DNA from: Alphaproteobacteria bacterium
GTDB taxonomy: Bacteria > Pseudomonadota > Alphaproteobacteria > UBA828
DNA length: 39,192 nucleotides
Reading direction: 5' to 3'
Assembly: GCA_022823305.1 (NCBI GenBank)
Contig: JAJDXK010000125.1
Span: 1 to 39,192, forward strand
Shown here piece after piece: positions 7,500 through 15,862 of this stretch. The notes under the pieces are model-generated. The model saw only the letters and a list, made by a program, of their open reading frames with translations. It was not told the DNA's origin and made no database searches. Position 1 is the first letter of the stretch, and each line of letters begins with the position of its first letter. Made by a program: the position numbers and the translations under genes.

Positions 7500-7829
7500 A
7501 TGAGCCTGACGAGCAAGACCTGCGAACCCTGCCGGGGCGGCATTCCGCCGCTGGAAGAGGCCGAGGCACGGGCCTTCCTGGACCAGACGCCGGGGTGGGA
7601 GCTGATCGACGACGCCACCAAGATCCGCCGCACCTTCAAGCTCGGCGACTTCGCCGAGTCCATGGCGCTGGTGAACAAGGTGGGCGACCTCGCCGAGGAG
7701 GAGGGCCACCACCCCGACATCACCTTCGGCTGGGGCTACTGCACGGTCCTCTTCTACACCCACAAGATCAGGGGCCTGCACGAGAACGACTTCATCATGG
7801 CTGCCAAGGTCAACGCGCTGGCCGCCTGA
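7500..7829 (+). CDS. phhB: 4a-hydroxytetrahydrobiopterin dehydratase (pterin-4a-carbinolamine dehydratase)
   Basis: A 109-residue cytosolic enzyme that dehydrates the 4a-carbinolamine formed by aromatic amino acid hydroxylases, so regenerating the pterin cofactor. The family signature EGHHPDITFGWGYCTVLFYT holds the catalytic H70 and H71 and P72. H88 follows in YTHKIRGLHENDF. A GGAGG sits five bases before the ATG. It is divergent from dxr across 126 bases and converges on the toxin gene with a 13-base gap. No phenylalanine hydroxylase is encoded nearby, and in many bacteria the gene is separate from phhA, so the partner cannot be named here. Confidence 0.93.
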   Translation: MSLTSKTCEPCRGGIPPLEEAEARAFLDQTPGWELIDDATKIRRTFKLGDFAESMALVNKVGDLAEEEGHHPDITFGWGYCTVLFYTHKIRGLHENDFIMAAKVNALAA

Positions 7830-7842
7830 TCGACTCGCCGGG

Positions 7843-8118
7843 TCATTCCCGATCCCGCGCGCCGTGAAAGACGCCGATGATGCTGACGTCGGCGTCGTCG
7901 CAGGTGTAGACAACGATGTAGGGAAGGCCGGGCACGACAAGCTCGCGCGTGCCGGCGACGTGACCTGCTCGTCCGGACCTCGGAAAGGACTCCAGGCGAT
8001 CGACCGAGCGGAGCACACGCTCGACGACCGCCCGTGCAGCTTCGGGATCGTGTTTGCTGATGTAATCCCGGATATCGGCGAGGTCGCTGACGGCAGAGAG
8101 CCGCCACCGAAGTCTCAT
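7843..8118 (-). CDS. RelE/ParE family toxin
   Basis: A 91-residue protein with the ParE/RelE fold pattern: the N-terminal strand MRLRWRLSAVSDLADIRDYI, then a helical hairpin (HDPEAARAVVERVLRSVDRLESFP), RSGRAGHVAGTRELVV and PYIVVYTCDDADVSIIGVFHGARD. ParE toxins poison gyrase, whereas RelE toxins cleave ribosome-bound mRNA. The P-x-SGR, TRELVV and FHGARD pattern favours ParE, but the activity is an inference. Its ATG overlaps the antitoxin stop (ATGA), the usual type II antitoxin-first layout. It converges on phhB. Confidence 0.85.
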   Translation of the reverse strand: MRLRWRLSAVSDLADIRDYISKHDPEAARAVVERVLRSVDRLESFPRSGRAGHVAGTRELVVPGLPYIVVYTCDDADVSIIGVFHGARDRE

Positions 8119-8339
8119 TCAGCGGCCTTTTGCTGGAAGAAGGCGCGAACCTCGTCGTGAGGGGCGTATCGCGGTGGCTCGCCGAGGCGGCGCTCGACCT
8201 CGGCGATCTGCTGCGGTGTCAGGCGGGGCGTGTCGGAGTCGTCCTCCACCACGCTCAGGAGCAGGTCGGCCGCCTCGTTCTGGCGATCGGGCGGGAGCCG
8301 GCGGAGCTTCGCGATCGCCCGTTCGAGTCGCTCGGTCAT
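8115..8339 (-). CDS. Probable antitoxin of type II toxin-antitoxin pair
   Basis: A 74-residue, charged, mostly helical protein (ERAIAKLRRLPPDRQNEAADLLL, then DTPRLTPQQIAEVERRLGEP and a C-terminal EVRAFFQQKAAE). The LPPDRQ..AA..LL pattern is common in small antitoxins paired with ParE/RelE toxins. No classical ribbon-helix-helix N-terminus is obvious, so DNA binding is uncertain. The C-terminus, overlapping the toxin gene by four bases, is where such antitoxins usually contact the toxin. The start at 8339 has no clear Shine-Dalgarno sequence. It lies nine bases after the mfd stop-codon side on the same strand, so it might be read through from mfd. Confidence 0.72.
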   Translation of the reverse strand: MTERLERAIAKLRRLPPDRQNEAADLLLSVVEDDSDTPRLTPQQIAEVERRLGEPPRYAPHDEVRAFFQQKAAE

Positions 8340-8348
8340 GGCAGGACG

Positions 8349-11300
8349 CTAGCATGGCGCGGAAGCGCCGGCGAGGGCGGAGAGGTCGCGCAGGAGTCGC
8401 TGCACGCCCTCCAGCCGCGCCTCGGTGTCGGGCCAGCGCCGGGTCGCGATGAGGCGGCTGTCGGGGCGGAGCCTGAGCGCGTTCTCCGGCGCCGAGACGT
8501 AGCGGACCAGCGCCGCCGGGTCCGGAAAGCCGCCGTCGCGGAAGCTCAGCACCGCGCCCCTGGGCCCGGCCTCCACGCGCTCGATGCCGCTCTGCCGGCA
8601 GAGCTGCTTGATCGCCATGATCTCCAGCAGGTGGCGCACCGAGTCGGGCGGCGGGCCGAAGCGGTCGCCCAGCTCGTCGACGAAGTCGTCGATGCCGGCC
8701 TGATCCTCCAGCGCCGCGACCCGGCGATAGAGCGTGAGCCGCACGTCGAGGTCGCGCACGTAGCTCTCGGGGATCAGCACCGAGGTGCCGAGGCTGATGG
8801 TGGGCGACCAGCGCTCGGCCGGCGGCGCCTCGCCGCCGGCCCTGGCCCGCGCCGTCGCCACGGCCTCCTCCAGCATGTGCTGGTAGAGCTCGATCCCGAC
8901 CTCGCGGATGTGGCCGGACTGCTCCGCTCCCAGCAGGTTGCCCGCGCCCCGGATGTCGAGGTCGTGGCTCGCCAGGCTGAAGCCCGCGCCGAGTCCGTCC
9001 AGCCGGTGGATGACCTGGAGCCGCTTGTGCGCGGTGTCGGTGAGGCGATGCCCGGGCGGCAGCGTGAGGTAGGCGTAGCCGCGCAGCTTGGCCCGCCCGA
9101 TGCGCCCGCGCAGCTGGTAGAGCTGGGCGAGGCCGAAGCGGTCGGCGCGGTGCACGATCATGGTGTTGACCCGCTGCAGGTCGAGCCCCGATTCGATGAT
9201 CGCGGTGGAGACCAGCACGTCGACCTTGCCGTCGTAGAAGTCGGCCATGATCGAATCGAGCGTGCGCGCCGCGAGCCGGCCGTGGGCGAGGGCGACCTTC
9301 ACCTCGGGCACGAGCGTGCGCACGCGCTCCGCCACCTCGTCAAGGTCGGCGATGCGCGGGCAGACGTAGAAGGTCTGTCCGCCGCGCAGGTGCTCGCGCA
9401 TCAGCGCCTCGCGCACCACCACCGGGTCGTAGGGCAGGATGAAGGTGCGCACGGCGAGCCGGTCCACAGGCGGGGTCGCGATCACGCTCATGTCGCGCAC
9501 GCCGCTCAGCGCCATCTGCAGCGTGCGCGGAATCGGCGTGGCCGTCAGCGTCAGCACGTGGGCCTCGGCCTTGAGCCGCTTCAGCTTCTCCTTGTGGGCG
9601 ACGCCGAAGTGCTGCTCCTCGTCCACGACGACGAGGCCGAGGTCGTTGAAGGCGATCTGCGGGCCGAGCAGCGCGTGGGTGCCGATGACGATGTCGATCT
9701 CGCCCGAGGCGATGCCGCGCTTCACCGCCGCCTGCTCCTTGGTGCCGACGAGGCGCGAGAGCTGGGCGACGTTGACCGGCAGCCGGGCGAAGCGCTCGCC
9801 GAAGGTCTGCAGGTGCTGGCGCGCGAGCAGGGTGGTGGGGGTCAGCACCGCCACCTGCTTGCCGGCCTGGACCGTGTGAAAGGCCGCGCGCAGCGCCACC
9901 TCGGTCTTGCCGAAGCCCACGTCGCCGCAGACCAGACGGTCCATGGCGCGGCCGGCGTCGAGGTCGGCGAGCGCCTCGTCGATGGCGCGCGCCTGGTCGT
10001 CGGTCTCCACGTAGGGAAAGCCCGCGCAGAAGGCGTCGTAGAGGGCGCCGGGCGATGCGAGCTGCGGCGCGGGCCGGGTCGCGCGCTCGGCCGCGAGCCC
10101 GATGAGCTGGTCCGCCATGTCGCGGATGCGCTGCTTGAGCCGGGCCTTGCGCGCCTGCCAGGCGGCGCCGCCCAGCCTGTCGAGCGCCACCGGCTGGTCG
10201 GCCGAGCCGTAGCGTGAGAGCAGCTCGATGTTCTCCACCGGCAGGAAGAGCCGGTCGTCGCCCTCGTAGAGGAGGCGCAGGCAGTCGTGCGGCGCGTGGT
10301 CGACCTCCAGCGTCACCAGGCCGTCGTAGCGGCCGATGCCGTGATCGGCGTGCACCACCAGGTCGCCCTCGGAGAGCGCGGCCGCGTCCACCAGGAAGTT
10401 CTCGGCCGGCTTGCGGCGGCGCTCGGGCCGGCTCGGGCGGGCGCCCAGGATGTCCTGCTCCGCGATCACGGTGAGCGCCGGCGAGGCGAAGCCGCGCTCC
10501 AGCGGCAGCACCGCCGCGGCGGCGATCCCCGGCGGCAGCGCGCAGGCCGCCCGCCAGTCGGCGACCGGCTCGATCCCGTGCATGCCGTGCTCGCGCAGCA
10601 GGCGGACCATGCGGTCGCGGCTGCCCGCAGCCCCGCTCGCGATCAGCACGCGCCGGCCCATCTCCTGCTGGCTGTCGATATGCGCGCCCACGGCCTCGAA
10701 GAGCGCGCCGTGCCGCTGCTTGCGCTCGGCCACGAAGTCGCGGCCGTCGCGGGCGCCGGCATCGGCTGCGCCCTCGGCCTCGACGTAGGGGGAGCAGCGC
10801 GCCACCGGGCGCCCTTCCAGCAGGCGCGCCCAGGCGTCCGCGTCGAGAAAGAGGGTCTCCGGCGGCACCGGGTGGTAGGGCGCGTCCGCCACTGCCGAGG
10901 ATCGTGGATTTGCGCGCGCGTCGAAGAAATCCGCGATGGTCTCGAAGCGGTCGTCGCGCGCCTCCGCCGCGCGGTGGTCGAGCAGGACCGGCCCTTCCGG
11001 CACGTAGTCGAAGAGCGTCTCCAGCCCTTCGTGGAAGAGCGGCAGCCAGTGCTCGATGCCGGGGTAGCGGCGCCCGGCGGAGACCGCCTCGTAGAGCGGA
11101 TCCTCCCCGGTCACGGCGCCGAACTGGCGGCGGTAGCCCGAGCGGAAGCGCGCGATCGACGGCGCATTGAGCAGCACCTCGCTCACCGGCGCGAGGAGAA
11201 CGGCGCCAGCGGCCTCGGCGCGGCGCTGCGTCAGCGGGTCGAACCAGCGCATGCTCTCGATCGCGTCGCCGAAGAAGTCGAGCCGCACCGGGCGCTCGGC

Positions 11301-11843
11301 ATCGGGCGGGAAGATGTCCACCAGGCCGCCGCGCACGGCGTAGTCGCCCGCGTCCATCACCGTGCCGGTGCGGACGAAGCCGTTGCGCTCCAGGTAGTCC
11401 AGCAGGGTCTCGACGTCGAGATGCGCGCCGGCCTCCAGGCTGAGCGTCGCATCGGCCAGCATGGTGCGGGGCGGCACCCGCTGCACCGCCGCGTTGACCG
11501 TGGTGAGCACGACGGGCGGGCGCGCCCCGCTCCCCCGCAGCAGGCGCACGAGGCCGGCGAGGCGCCGGCTCGCGATGTCCGCGCGCGGCGAGACCCGGTC
11601 GTAGGGCAGGCAGTCCCAGGCGGGGATGGTGACCTGCACGCAGCCGGGATCGAAGAAGGCCAGCAGGGCGGAGAGACGCGCGAGCCTCGCATCGTCGCGG
11701 GCGACGTAGAGCACCGGCGCGGCGTGGGCCTCCGCCAGCCTGAGCAGCAGCGGCGCGGCGAAGCCCTCGGGCACGCCGCCGAGGGCGATCTCGCCCGGTG
11801 CGGCCAGCGCGCCGAGGCAGCGGTCGGGGACGAGCGCGGTCAA
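8349..11843 (-). CDS. mfd: Transcription-repair coupling factor Mfd
   Basis: A 1164-residue DNA translocase that removes RNA polymerase stalled at lesions and recruits UvrA. Domains in order: a UvrB-like N-terminal module (about 1-330); the RNA polymerase interaction domain around 490-560 (VHADHGIGRYDGL, LPVENIELLSRYG); a superfamily 2 helicase with Walker A CGDVGFGKTEVALRAAF near 640 and Walker B VVDEEQHFG near 740; then the TRG region and the C-terminal D7 module (GTSVLIPESYV, LYRRVAAL, DELGDRFGP). Length matches the E. coli protein (about 1150). The start is a TTG overlapping the sdhE stop (TTGA). Translational coupling and the family N-terminus support this weak codon. Confidence 0.97.
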   Translation of the reverse strand: MTALVPDRCLGALAAPGEIALGGVPEGFAAPLLLRLAEAHAAPVLYVARDDARLARLSALLAFFDPGCVQVTIPAWDCLPYDRVSPRADIASRRLAGLVRLLRGSGARPPVVLTTVNAAVQRVPPRTMLADATLSLEAGAHLDVETLLDYLERNGFVRTGTVMDAGDYAVRGGLVDIFPPDAERPVRLDFFGDAIESMRWFDPLTQRRAEAAGAVLLAPVSEVLLNAPSIARFRSGYRRQFGAVTGEDPLYEAVSAGRRYPGIEHWLPLFHEGLETLFDYVPEGPVLLDHRAAEARDDRFETIADFFDARANPRSSAVADAPYHPVPPETLFLDADAWARLLEGRPVARCSPYVEAEGAADAGARDGRDFVAERKQRHGALFEAVGAHIDSQQEMGRRVLIASGAAGSRDRMVRLLREHGMHGIEPVADWRAACALPPGIAAAAVLPLERGFASPALTVIAEQDILGARPSRPERRRKPAENFLVDAAALSEGDLVVHADHGIGRYDGLVTLEVDHAPHDCLRLLYEGDDRLFLPVENIELLSRYGSADQPVALDRLGGAAWQARKARLKQRIRDMADQLIGLAAERATRPAPQLASPGALYDAFCAGFPYVETDDQARAIDEALADLDAGRAMDRLVCGDVGFGKTEVALRAAFHTVQAGKQVAVLTPTTLLARQHLQTFGERFARLPVNVAQLSRLVGTKEQAAVKRGIASGEIDIVIGTHALLGPQIAFNDLGLVVVDEEQHFGVAHKEKLKRLKAEAHVLTLTATPIPRTLQMALSGVRDMSVIATPPVDRLAVRTFILPYDPVVVREALMREHLRGGQTFYVCPRIADLDEVAERVRTLVPEVKVALAHGRLAARTLDSIMADFYDGKVDVLVSTAIIESGLDLQRVNTMIVHRADRFGLAQLYQLRGRIGRAKLRGYAYLTLPPGHRLTDTAHKRLQVIHRLDGLGAGFSLASHDLDIRGAGNLLGAEQSGHIREVGIELYQHMLEEAVATARARAGGEAPPAERWSPTISLGTSVLIPESYVRDLDVRLTLYRRVAALEDQAGIDDFVDELGDRFGPPPDSVRHLLEIMAIKQLCRQSGIERVEAGPRGAVLSFRDGGFPDPAALVRYVSAPENALRLRPDSRLIATRRWPDTEARLEGVQRLLRDLSALAGASAPC

Positions 11844-12127
11844 GGGCCGTGCCGGCGCTGCCGGCTCAGCGCCTCGCGCCGGAGGCGGGCGAGGAAGGGC
11901 GTGTCGTGCTCCGTCGGCGCCGGCGCGCGGCCGCTGATCCAGTTCGCGATGTCCACGTCGTTCGCGCCGAGCAGCCGCTCCGCCTGCGCCACCTCGTCGG
12001 CGGGCAGGTCGTCGCCGAGGCGGGCGATGACCTCGCCCACCAGCAGGTCGGTCTCCTTGGTCCCCGTGCGGGCCGAGCGGTAGCGTAGCCGCCGGCGCCT
12101 GGTCTCAATGTCGAGGTCGTCGCTCAC
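11840..12127 (-). CDS. sdhE: FAD assembly factor SdhE (succinate dehydrogenase assembly factor 2)
   Basis: A 95-residue protein of the SdhE/SDHAF2 family (DUF339), which helps attach FAD covalently to succinate dehydrogenase. RRRLRYRSARTGTKETDLLV, then a helical region ending NDVDIANWISGRAP, match the family. The family motif R-G-x-x-E usually appears in this lineage as HRGTKEMD. Here the segment reads RTGTKETD: the glycine (G22) and glutamate (E25) are kept, but the arginine is replaced by T21. The GTG start at 12127 places the motif normally, with CGGAG about 12 bases upstream. It overlaps mfd by four bases. The sdhE-mfd pairing is common in alphaproteobacteria, where recG usually precedes; here a PLP enzyme precedes. 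Confidence 0.85.
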   Translation of the reverse strand: MSDDLDIETRRRRLRYRSARTGTKETDLLVGEVIARLGDDLPADEVAQAERLLGANDVDIANWISGRAPAPTEHDTPFLARLRREALSRQRRHGP

Positions 12128-12158
12128 GGCCGGCGCGGCTCCGGGCGTGCGCGCGGGC

Positions 12159-13349
12159 TCAGCCTGCCGCGACCGCGGCCGGGTCGCGGCCCACCAGGCG
12201 GCGGTAGATCTCGGGGTCGGTCGCGCCCTCGCTGCCGATGACGATGACCCGCGCCTGCGCGTCCAGGCCGAGGGCCGCGCGCGCATCCCGCTCACCCGCC
12301 GCGGCCATGAGCCCGGCAAGCGCGGCGGCGCCGGATTCGCCCAGCACCAGCGCAGGGTCGTCGGCAAGGGGGGCGGCGGCGAAGCGCATGGCATCCACCG
12401 CGCCCGCGTCGTCGAGGGCCATGAAGGCGAAGGCGCCCGTCGCCAGCACCTGCCAGGCCAGCGGCGAGACCTCGGCGGCGGCGAGGCAGGCCATCACCGT
12501 GTCGAGGTCGCCCGAGGCGGGGCGCGGCGAGCCGGCGAGCGCGCTCTGGTAGAGGCAGTCGGCGCTCATGGGCTCGACCACGATGCCCCTGGGGCTCGCG
12601 GCGCCCGCGTCCTGGCGGAAGGCGCCGATCAGCGCGGCCGCGAGCCCGCCCACGCCGGCCTGGACGAAGAGGTGGGTCGGCGCTGTGCCGGCCAGCGCTT
12701 GCCTGATCTCGTCCGCCAGCATGGCGTAGCCGTGCATGACCCGGCTCGGCGCCTCGTCGCCGCCGGCGTGCGAGGTGTCGGAGACCAGCAGCCAGCCTTG
12801 GGCCGCAGCCTCCTCGGCGCAGGCGCGCACCGCCTCGTCGTAGCTGCCGTCCACGCGCCGGATGGCGGCGCCCTGGGCGGCGATGGCGCGCTCGCGGCCC
12901 ATGCTCACCGGCCCCGGCAGGAACACCGTGCAGCGCGCGCCCGCACGCCGCGCCCCCCAGGCCACCGCGAGGCCGTGGTTGCCGTCAGTCGCGCAGCAGA
13001 CGGTCACGTCCGCGACCCGCGCGGCGGCACGGCCGGCGGCCACGTCCTCGATGGAGACCGCGCCCTCCAGCCGTTCGCGCAGCATGTGCACCACGGCGTA
13101 GGCCCCGCCCAGCGCCTTGAAGCTGCCGAGGCCGAAGCGCCCGCCCTCGTCCTTCAGCCACAGCGTTCCGATGCCGAGCGAGGCGGCGAGGCCGTCCAGC
13201 CGGTGCAGTGGGGTCGGGCGGTAGCCCTCGAAGCCGGTGATGGCGGCTCGCGCCGCGGCGCGGCGCTCCGGCTGGATCACCGGCGCGGCGGGGTCCTCCG
13301 GCGCTGGCGCGTAGCGCGGGTTCGGATGGAGGCGGAAGGGGGCGGTCAT
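12159..13349 (-). CDS. Diaminopropionate ammonia-lyase-like PLP enzyme
   Basis: A 396-residue fold-type II PLP enzyme closest in motifs to diaminopropionate ammonia-lyase (E. coli YgeX), which converts 2,3-diaminopropionate to pyruvate and ammonia. The Schiff-base lysine is K78 in GRFGLGSFKALGGAYA. The second catalytic residue is D122 in CCATDGNHGLAVAWG. A glycine-rich phosphate loop AGVGGLAAALIG follows. These positions line up with K77 and D120 of the E. coli enzyme. FKALGGAYA and TDGNHG separate it from ordinary threonine dehydratases, but a related D-serine or threo-3-hydroxyaspartate lyase activity is not excluded. It starts three bases after the LLM oxidoreductase stop, so the two are co-transcribed. 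Confidence 0.82.
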   Translation of the reverse strand: MTAPFRLHPNPRYAPAPEDPAAPVIQPERRAAARAAITGFEGYRPTPLHRLDGLAASLGIGTLWLKDEGGRFGLGSFKALGGAYAVVHMLRERLEGAVSIEDVAAGRAAARVADVTVCCATDGNHGLAVAWGARRAGARCTVFLPGPVSMGRERAIAAQGAAIRRVDGSYDEAVRACAEEAAAQGWLLVSDTSHAGGDEAPSRVMHGYAMLADEIRQALAGTAPTHLFVQAGVGGLAAALIGAFRQDAGAASPRGIVVEPMSADCLYQSALAGSPRPASGDLDTVMACLAAAEVSPLAWQVLATGAFAFMALDDAGAVDAMRFAAAPLADDPALVLGESGAAALAGLMAAAGERDARAALGLDAQARVIVIGSEGATDPEIYRRLVGRDPAAVAAG

Positions 13350-13352
13350 GGG

Positions 13353-14327
13353 TCAGCGCAGGTCTGCGAGCAGCGGCATCACCTCGTCGGCGAAGCGCTG
13401 CAGGTGCGCGGCCTTCTCCCGCTCCGGCGCCAGCAGGTGGATCACGAGGTGGCGCATGCCGGCCGCGTGGAAGGCGCGGATGGCGTCCGCCACCTCCGCC
13501 GGCTCTCCCAGCGCGCAGTAGCGCTCGGCCGGGCGCCTGAAATCCATGGCGTAGCGGACGCTGAGGAACTTTGCGGCGAAGTCCAGCGCGCTCGCACGGT
13601 CCCTGTCGAGGCGGACGAAGAGCAGGTGCGAGGTGCCGAAGCGCTCCATCTCGCGCCCGGCGTCGTCGGCGGCTGCGGCGATGGTCTCCAGCGAGCGGCG
13701 GTAGCGCTCGGGATCGACGACGTAGGACATCCAGCCGTCGGCGAGCCGGCCTGCGCGGCGGAGCGCCGCATCGGCGCGGCCGCCGCACCAGATCGGCGGG
13801 CCGCCTGACCGCGCCGGCGGCGGCTCGATCGCGACCTCGGGAAAGGAATAGAAGCGCCCCTCGTGGGCCACGGGCTCGCCCGACCAGAGCTTGCGCAGCA
13901 CGCGGATGCCCTCGCCGAGCCGGGCGCCGCGCTCGTCGACCGGCACGCCGCAGAGCCGGAACTCGATGGGGAACTCGCCGCCGCCGCCGACGCCGAGGAT
14001 CACGCGGCCCTTCGAGACCGTGTCCAGGGTCGCCACCTGCTTCGCCACCGGCGCCGGGTGGCGCAGCGGCAGCAGGTAGACCGCGGTGCCGACGGTGAGC
14101 CGCTCGCTCAGCGCCGCCGCCTGGGCGAGCTGGATCAGCGGGTCGAGGATCGGCCCGGCATAGGCCACGTGATCGCCGGACCAGAGCGAATCGAAGCCCA
14201 GCGCGTCGAGCAGGCGGACCACGTCCGGCAGGCCGCCGTCCGCCGGTCCTTCCGGGTCGTCGTATCCCGGCGGCGCCAGAACGTGCTGGTAGCCGACGCT
14301 CAGTCTCGGCTCGAGGGGTAGCTCCAC
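13353..14327 (-). CDS. LLM class flavin-dependent oxidoreductase
   Basis: A 324-residue luciferase-like (LLM) TIM-barrel protein. Family features are GFDSLWSGDHVAYAGPILDP, the TVGTAVYLLPLRHPAPVAKQVATLD region, GRVILGVGGGGEFPIEF, and the PPIWCGGRADAALRRAGRLADGWMSY cofactor-site segment. Members use FMN or F420 and carry out monooxygenase or dehydrogenase reactions on very diverse substrates; neither cofactor nor substrate can be fixed from sequence. It immediately precedes the diaminopropionate lyase-like gene (three-base gap) and follows the glyA-like gene after a repeat block, suggesting a role in amino-acid or amine catabolism. Confidence 0.85.
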   Translation of the reverse strand: MELPLEPRLSVGYQHVLAPPGYDDPEGPADGGLPDVVRLLDALGFDSLWSGDHVAYAGPILDPLIQLAQAAALSERLTVGTAVYLLPLRHPAPVAKQVATLDTVSKGRVILGVGGGGEFPIEFRLCGVPVDERGARLGEGIRVLRKLWSGEPVAHEGRFYSFPEVAIEPPPARSGGPPIWCGGRADAALRRAGRLADGWMSYVVDPERYRRSLETIAAAADDAGREMERFGTSHLLFVRLDRDRASALDFAAKFLSVRYAMDFRRPAERYCALGEPAEVADAIRAFHAAGMRHLVIHLLAPEREKAAHLQRFADEVMPLLADLR

Positions 14328-14404
14328 GACCGTCTCCCGCGTTGGTCGGAACGGCCGCGCACTCTAGCCCGGAGTTCCCGCCTCGGCCACGGCGCAGAAC
14401 GCAA

Positions 14405-14552
14405 ACCCCCGCCTCACCCTGGCGCCCTCCCTTTTTCATATCCCTCAGTCGCCGGGCGCTCGCTCCGCTCGCTTGGCTCTCGCGCTTCGCGCGCGGCGCA
14501 GTCGCGCCGTCCGGGCCTGACGGCCCGGTGAGGAGGAGAGGGAGAGGTGGGT
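14405..14552. repeat. Family 1 repeat apparently interrupted by a family 2 repeat
   Basis: The left half (14405-14431, CCCCCGCCTCACCCTGGCG then CCCTCCC) and right half (from about 14530, GAGGAGGAGAGGGAGAGGTG then GG) look like the two arms of a family 1 element as at 4223-4333. They can pair across the insert, CCTCACC opposite GGTGG/GAGAGG, but their usual inner hairpin is replaced by a complete family 2 element. The block fills the 233-base gap between glyA and the LLM gene. No gene is seen in it. Confidence 0.5.
14434..14529 (+). repeat. Family 2 dispersed repeat, copy A
   Basis: A 96-base unit that opens TTCATATCCCTCAGTCGCCG and ends in the hairpin CCGGGCCTGACGGCCCGG. In between are short stems (GCTCGCTCCGCTCGC, CGCGCTTCGCGCG, GGCGCAGTCGCGCC). 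Copy C at 32294-32390, on the other strand, is almost the same over its whole length. Copy B at 18222-18327 matches best in the second half. Confidence 0.75.
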
Positions 14553-14560
14553 GTCGACAG

Positions 14561-15862
14561 TCAGGTGCCGAGGCCGGGATAGATGGGGAAGGCGCGGCAG
14601 AGCGCCCGCACCTCTGTGCGGACGGCCTGCTCCTCCGCCTTGTCCCTTGCGCCGCCCGCATCAGCCATGGCGTGCAGCAGGTCGGCGATCCAATCGCCGA
14701 TCTGCCGGAACTCGGCCTCGCGGAAGCCGCGCGTGGTGCCGGCCGCGGCGCCGAAGCGCAGGCCCGAGGTCACGCGCGGCGGCTGCGTGTCGCCCGGCAC
14801 CGCGTTCTTGTTGCAGGTGAGGCCGGCGGCCTCCAGGCCGTCCGAGGCCGCGGCCCCGGTGAGGCCGAGCGGGCGCAGGTCCGCCACCAGCAGCGGCGTG
14901 TCGGTGCCGCCGGCGACGATGGCGATGCCGCGCGCCATCAGCGTATCGGCGACGCAGCGGGCGTTGGCCAGCACCTGCGCCGCGTAGGCCCTGAACGCGG
15001 GCTTCAGCGCCTCGCCCAGGCAAACCGCCTTGGCCGCCACGGCGTTGAGGATCACGCTGCCCTGCACGCCGGGAAAGACCGCGCTGTCCAGCCTGCGCGC
15101 GAGGTCCGCGTCGTCGGTGAGGATGATCCCGCCGCGCGCGCCGCGCAGGTTCTTGTAGGTGGTCGCCGTGGTCACGTGGGCGTGGGGCAGGGGGCTCGGG
15201 TGCGCGCCGCCGGCGACGAGGCCGGCGAAGTGCGCCATGTCGGCGAGCAGCATCGCGCCCACGGCGTCGGCGATGCGGCGGAAGCCGGCGAAGTCGATTG
15301 CGCGCGGATAGGCCGAGCCGCCGCAGATGATGAGCCTGGGCCGGTGCTCGTGCGCCAGCCGCTCGACTTCGCCCAAGTCGATCAGGCCAGCCGCGTCGGT
15401 GCCGTAGCGCACCGGGTCGAACCACTTGCCGGTGAGGTTCACCGCTGCTCCGTGACTGAGGTGTCCGCCGGCATCAAGCGCCATGCCCAGCACCGTGTCG
15501 CCCGGCTCCAGCAGCGCGAGGAAGACCGCCTGGTTCGCCTGGCTGCCCGAATGGGGCTGGACGTTGGCGAAGGCGCAGCCGAAGAGCCGCCTGGCCCGCT
15601 CGATGGCGAGGGCCTCGATGCGGTCGGCGTGCGCGGCGCCGCCGTAGTAGCGTGCGCCGGGGCGGCCCTCGACGGTCTTGTTGACGATGACTGAGGCGAG
15701 CGCGTCGAGGCTGGCGCGGCTCACCAGGTTCTCGGACGCGATCAGCTCGATCCCCTCCTGCTGGCGCCGGAGCTCGTCCGCGAGCGCCGCGTGGACCTCG
15801 GGGTCGGTGCTCTGCAGGCGATCGAGGAAATAGCCCGGCTCCAGCGCCGGAGAGTCGTTCAT
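14561..15862 (-). CDS. Serine hydroxymethyltransferase homologue with altered PLP-lysine motif
   Basis: A 433-residue fold-type I PLP enzyme of the SHMT family. Most signatures are intact: [69 protein letters not shown] and the C-terminal [16 protein letters not shown]. The PLP lysine is K237, but the segment reads [16 protein letters not shown], where housekeeping GlyA has TTTTHKTLRGPRGG. The histidine before the lysine is tyrosine and the following threonine is asparagine. This argues for a paralogue with a different substrate, for example an alpha-methylserine hydroxymethyltransferase or aldolase-type enzyme, rather than the main glyA. The ATG overlaps the dioxygenase stop (ATGA), so the two proteins probably act together. 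Confidence 0.82.
   Translation of the reverse strand: MNDSPALEPGYFLDRLQSTDPEVHAALADELRRQQEGIELIASENLVSRASLDALASVIVNKTVEGRPGARYYGGAAHADRIEALAIERARRLFGCAFANVQPHSGSQANQAVFLALLEPGDTVLGMALDAGGHLSHGAAVNLTGKWFDPVRYGTDAAGLIDLGEVERLAHEHRPRLIICGGSAYPRAIDFAGFRRIADAVGAMLLADMAHFAGLVAGGAHPSPLPHAHVTTATTYKNLRGARGGIILTDDADLARRLDSAVFPGVQGSVILNAVAAKAVCLGEALKPAFRAYAAQVLANARCVADTLMARGIAIVAGGTDTPLLVADLRPLGLTGAAASDGLEAAGLTCNKNAVPGDTQPPRVTSGLRFGAAAGTTRGFREAEFRQIGDWIADLLHAMADAGGARDKAEEQAVRTEVRALCRAFPIYPGLGT

Noticed and set aside
5349..7829. 826-codon plus-strand frame covering hpnC, dxr and phhB
   Set aside because: Only its last 109 codons are real (phhB). The upstream part is antisense to hpnC and dxr, and the SD at 7490 marks the true start.
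8130..10217. 695-codon open frame on plus, opposite mfd
   Set aside because: It lies fully antisense to the well-supported mfd gene, has no recognisable domain, and its Arg/His/Val-rich composition is that of a GC-rich shadow frame.
10287..12083. 598-codon plus-strand frame opposite mfd and sdhE
   Set aside because: A shadow of conserved genes on the other strand.
14434..14529. Coding use of family 2 copies A and B, since translated copies share a peptide with copy C
   Set aside because: The shared peptide only reflects shared DNA; only copy C lies in a supported gene (betI).
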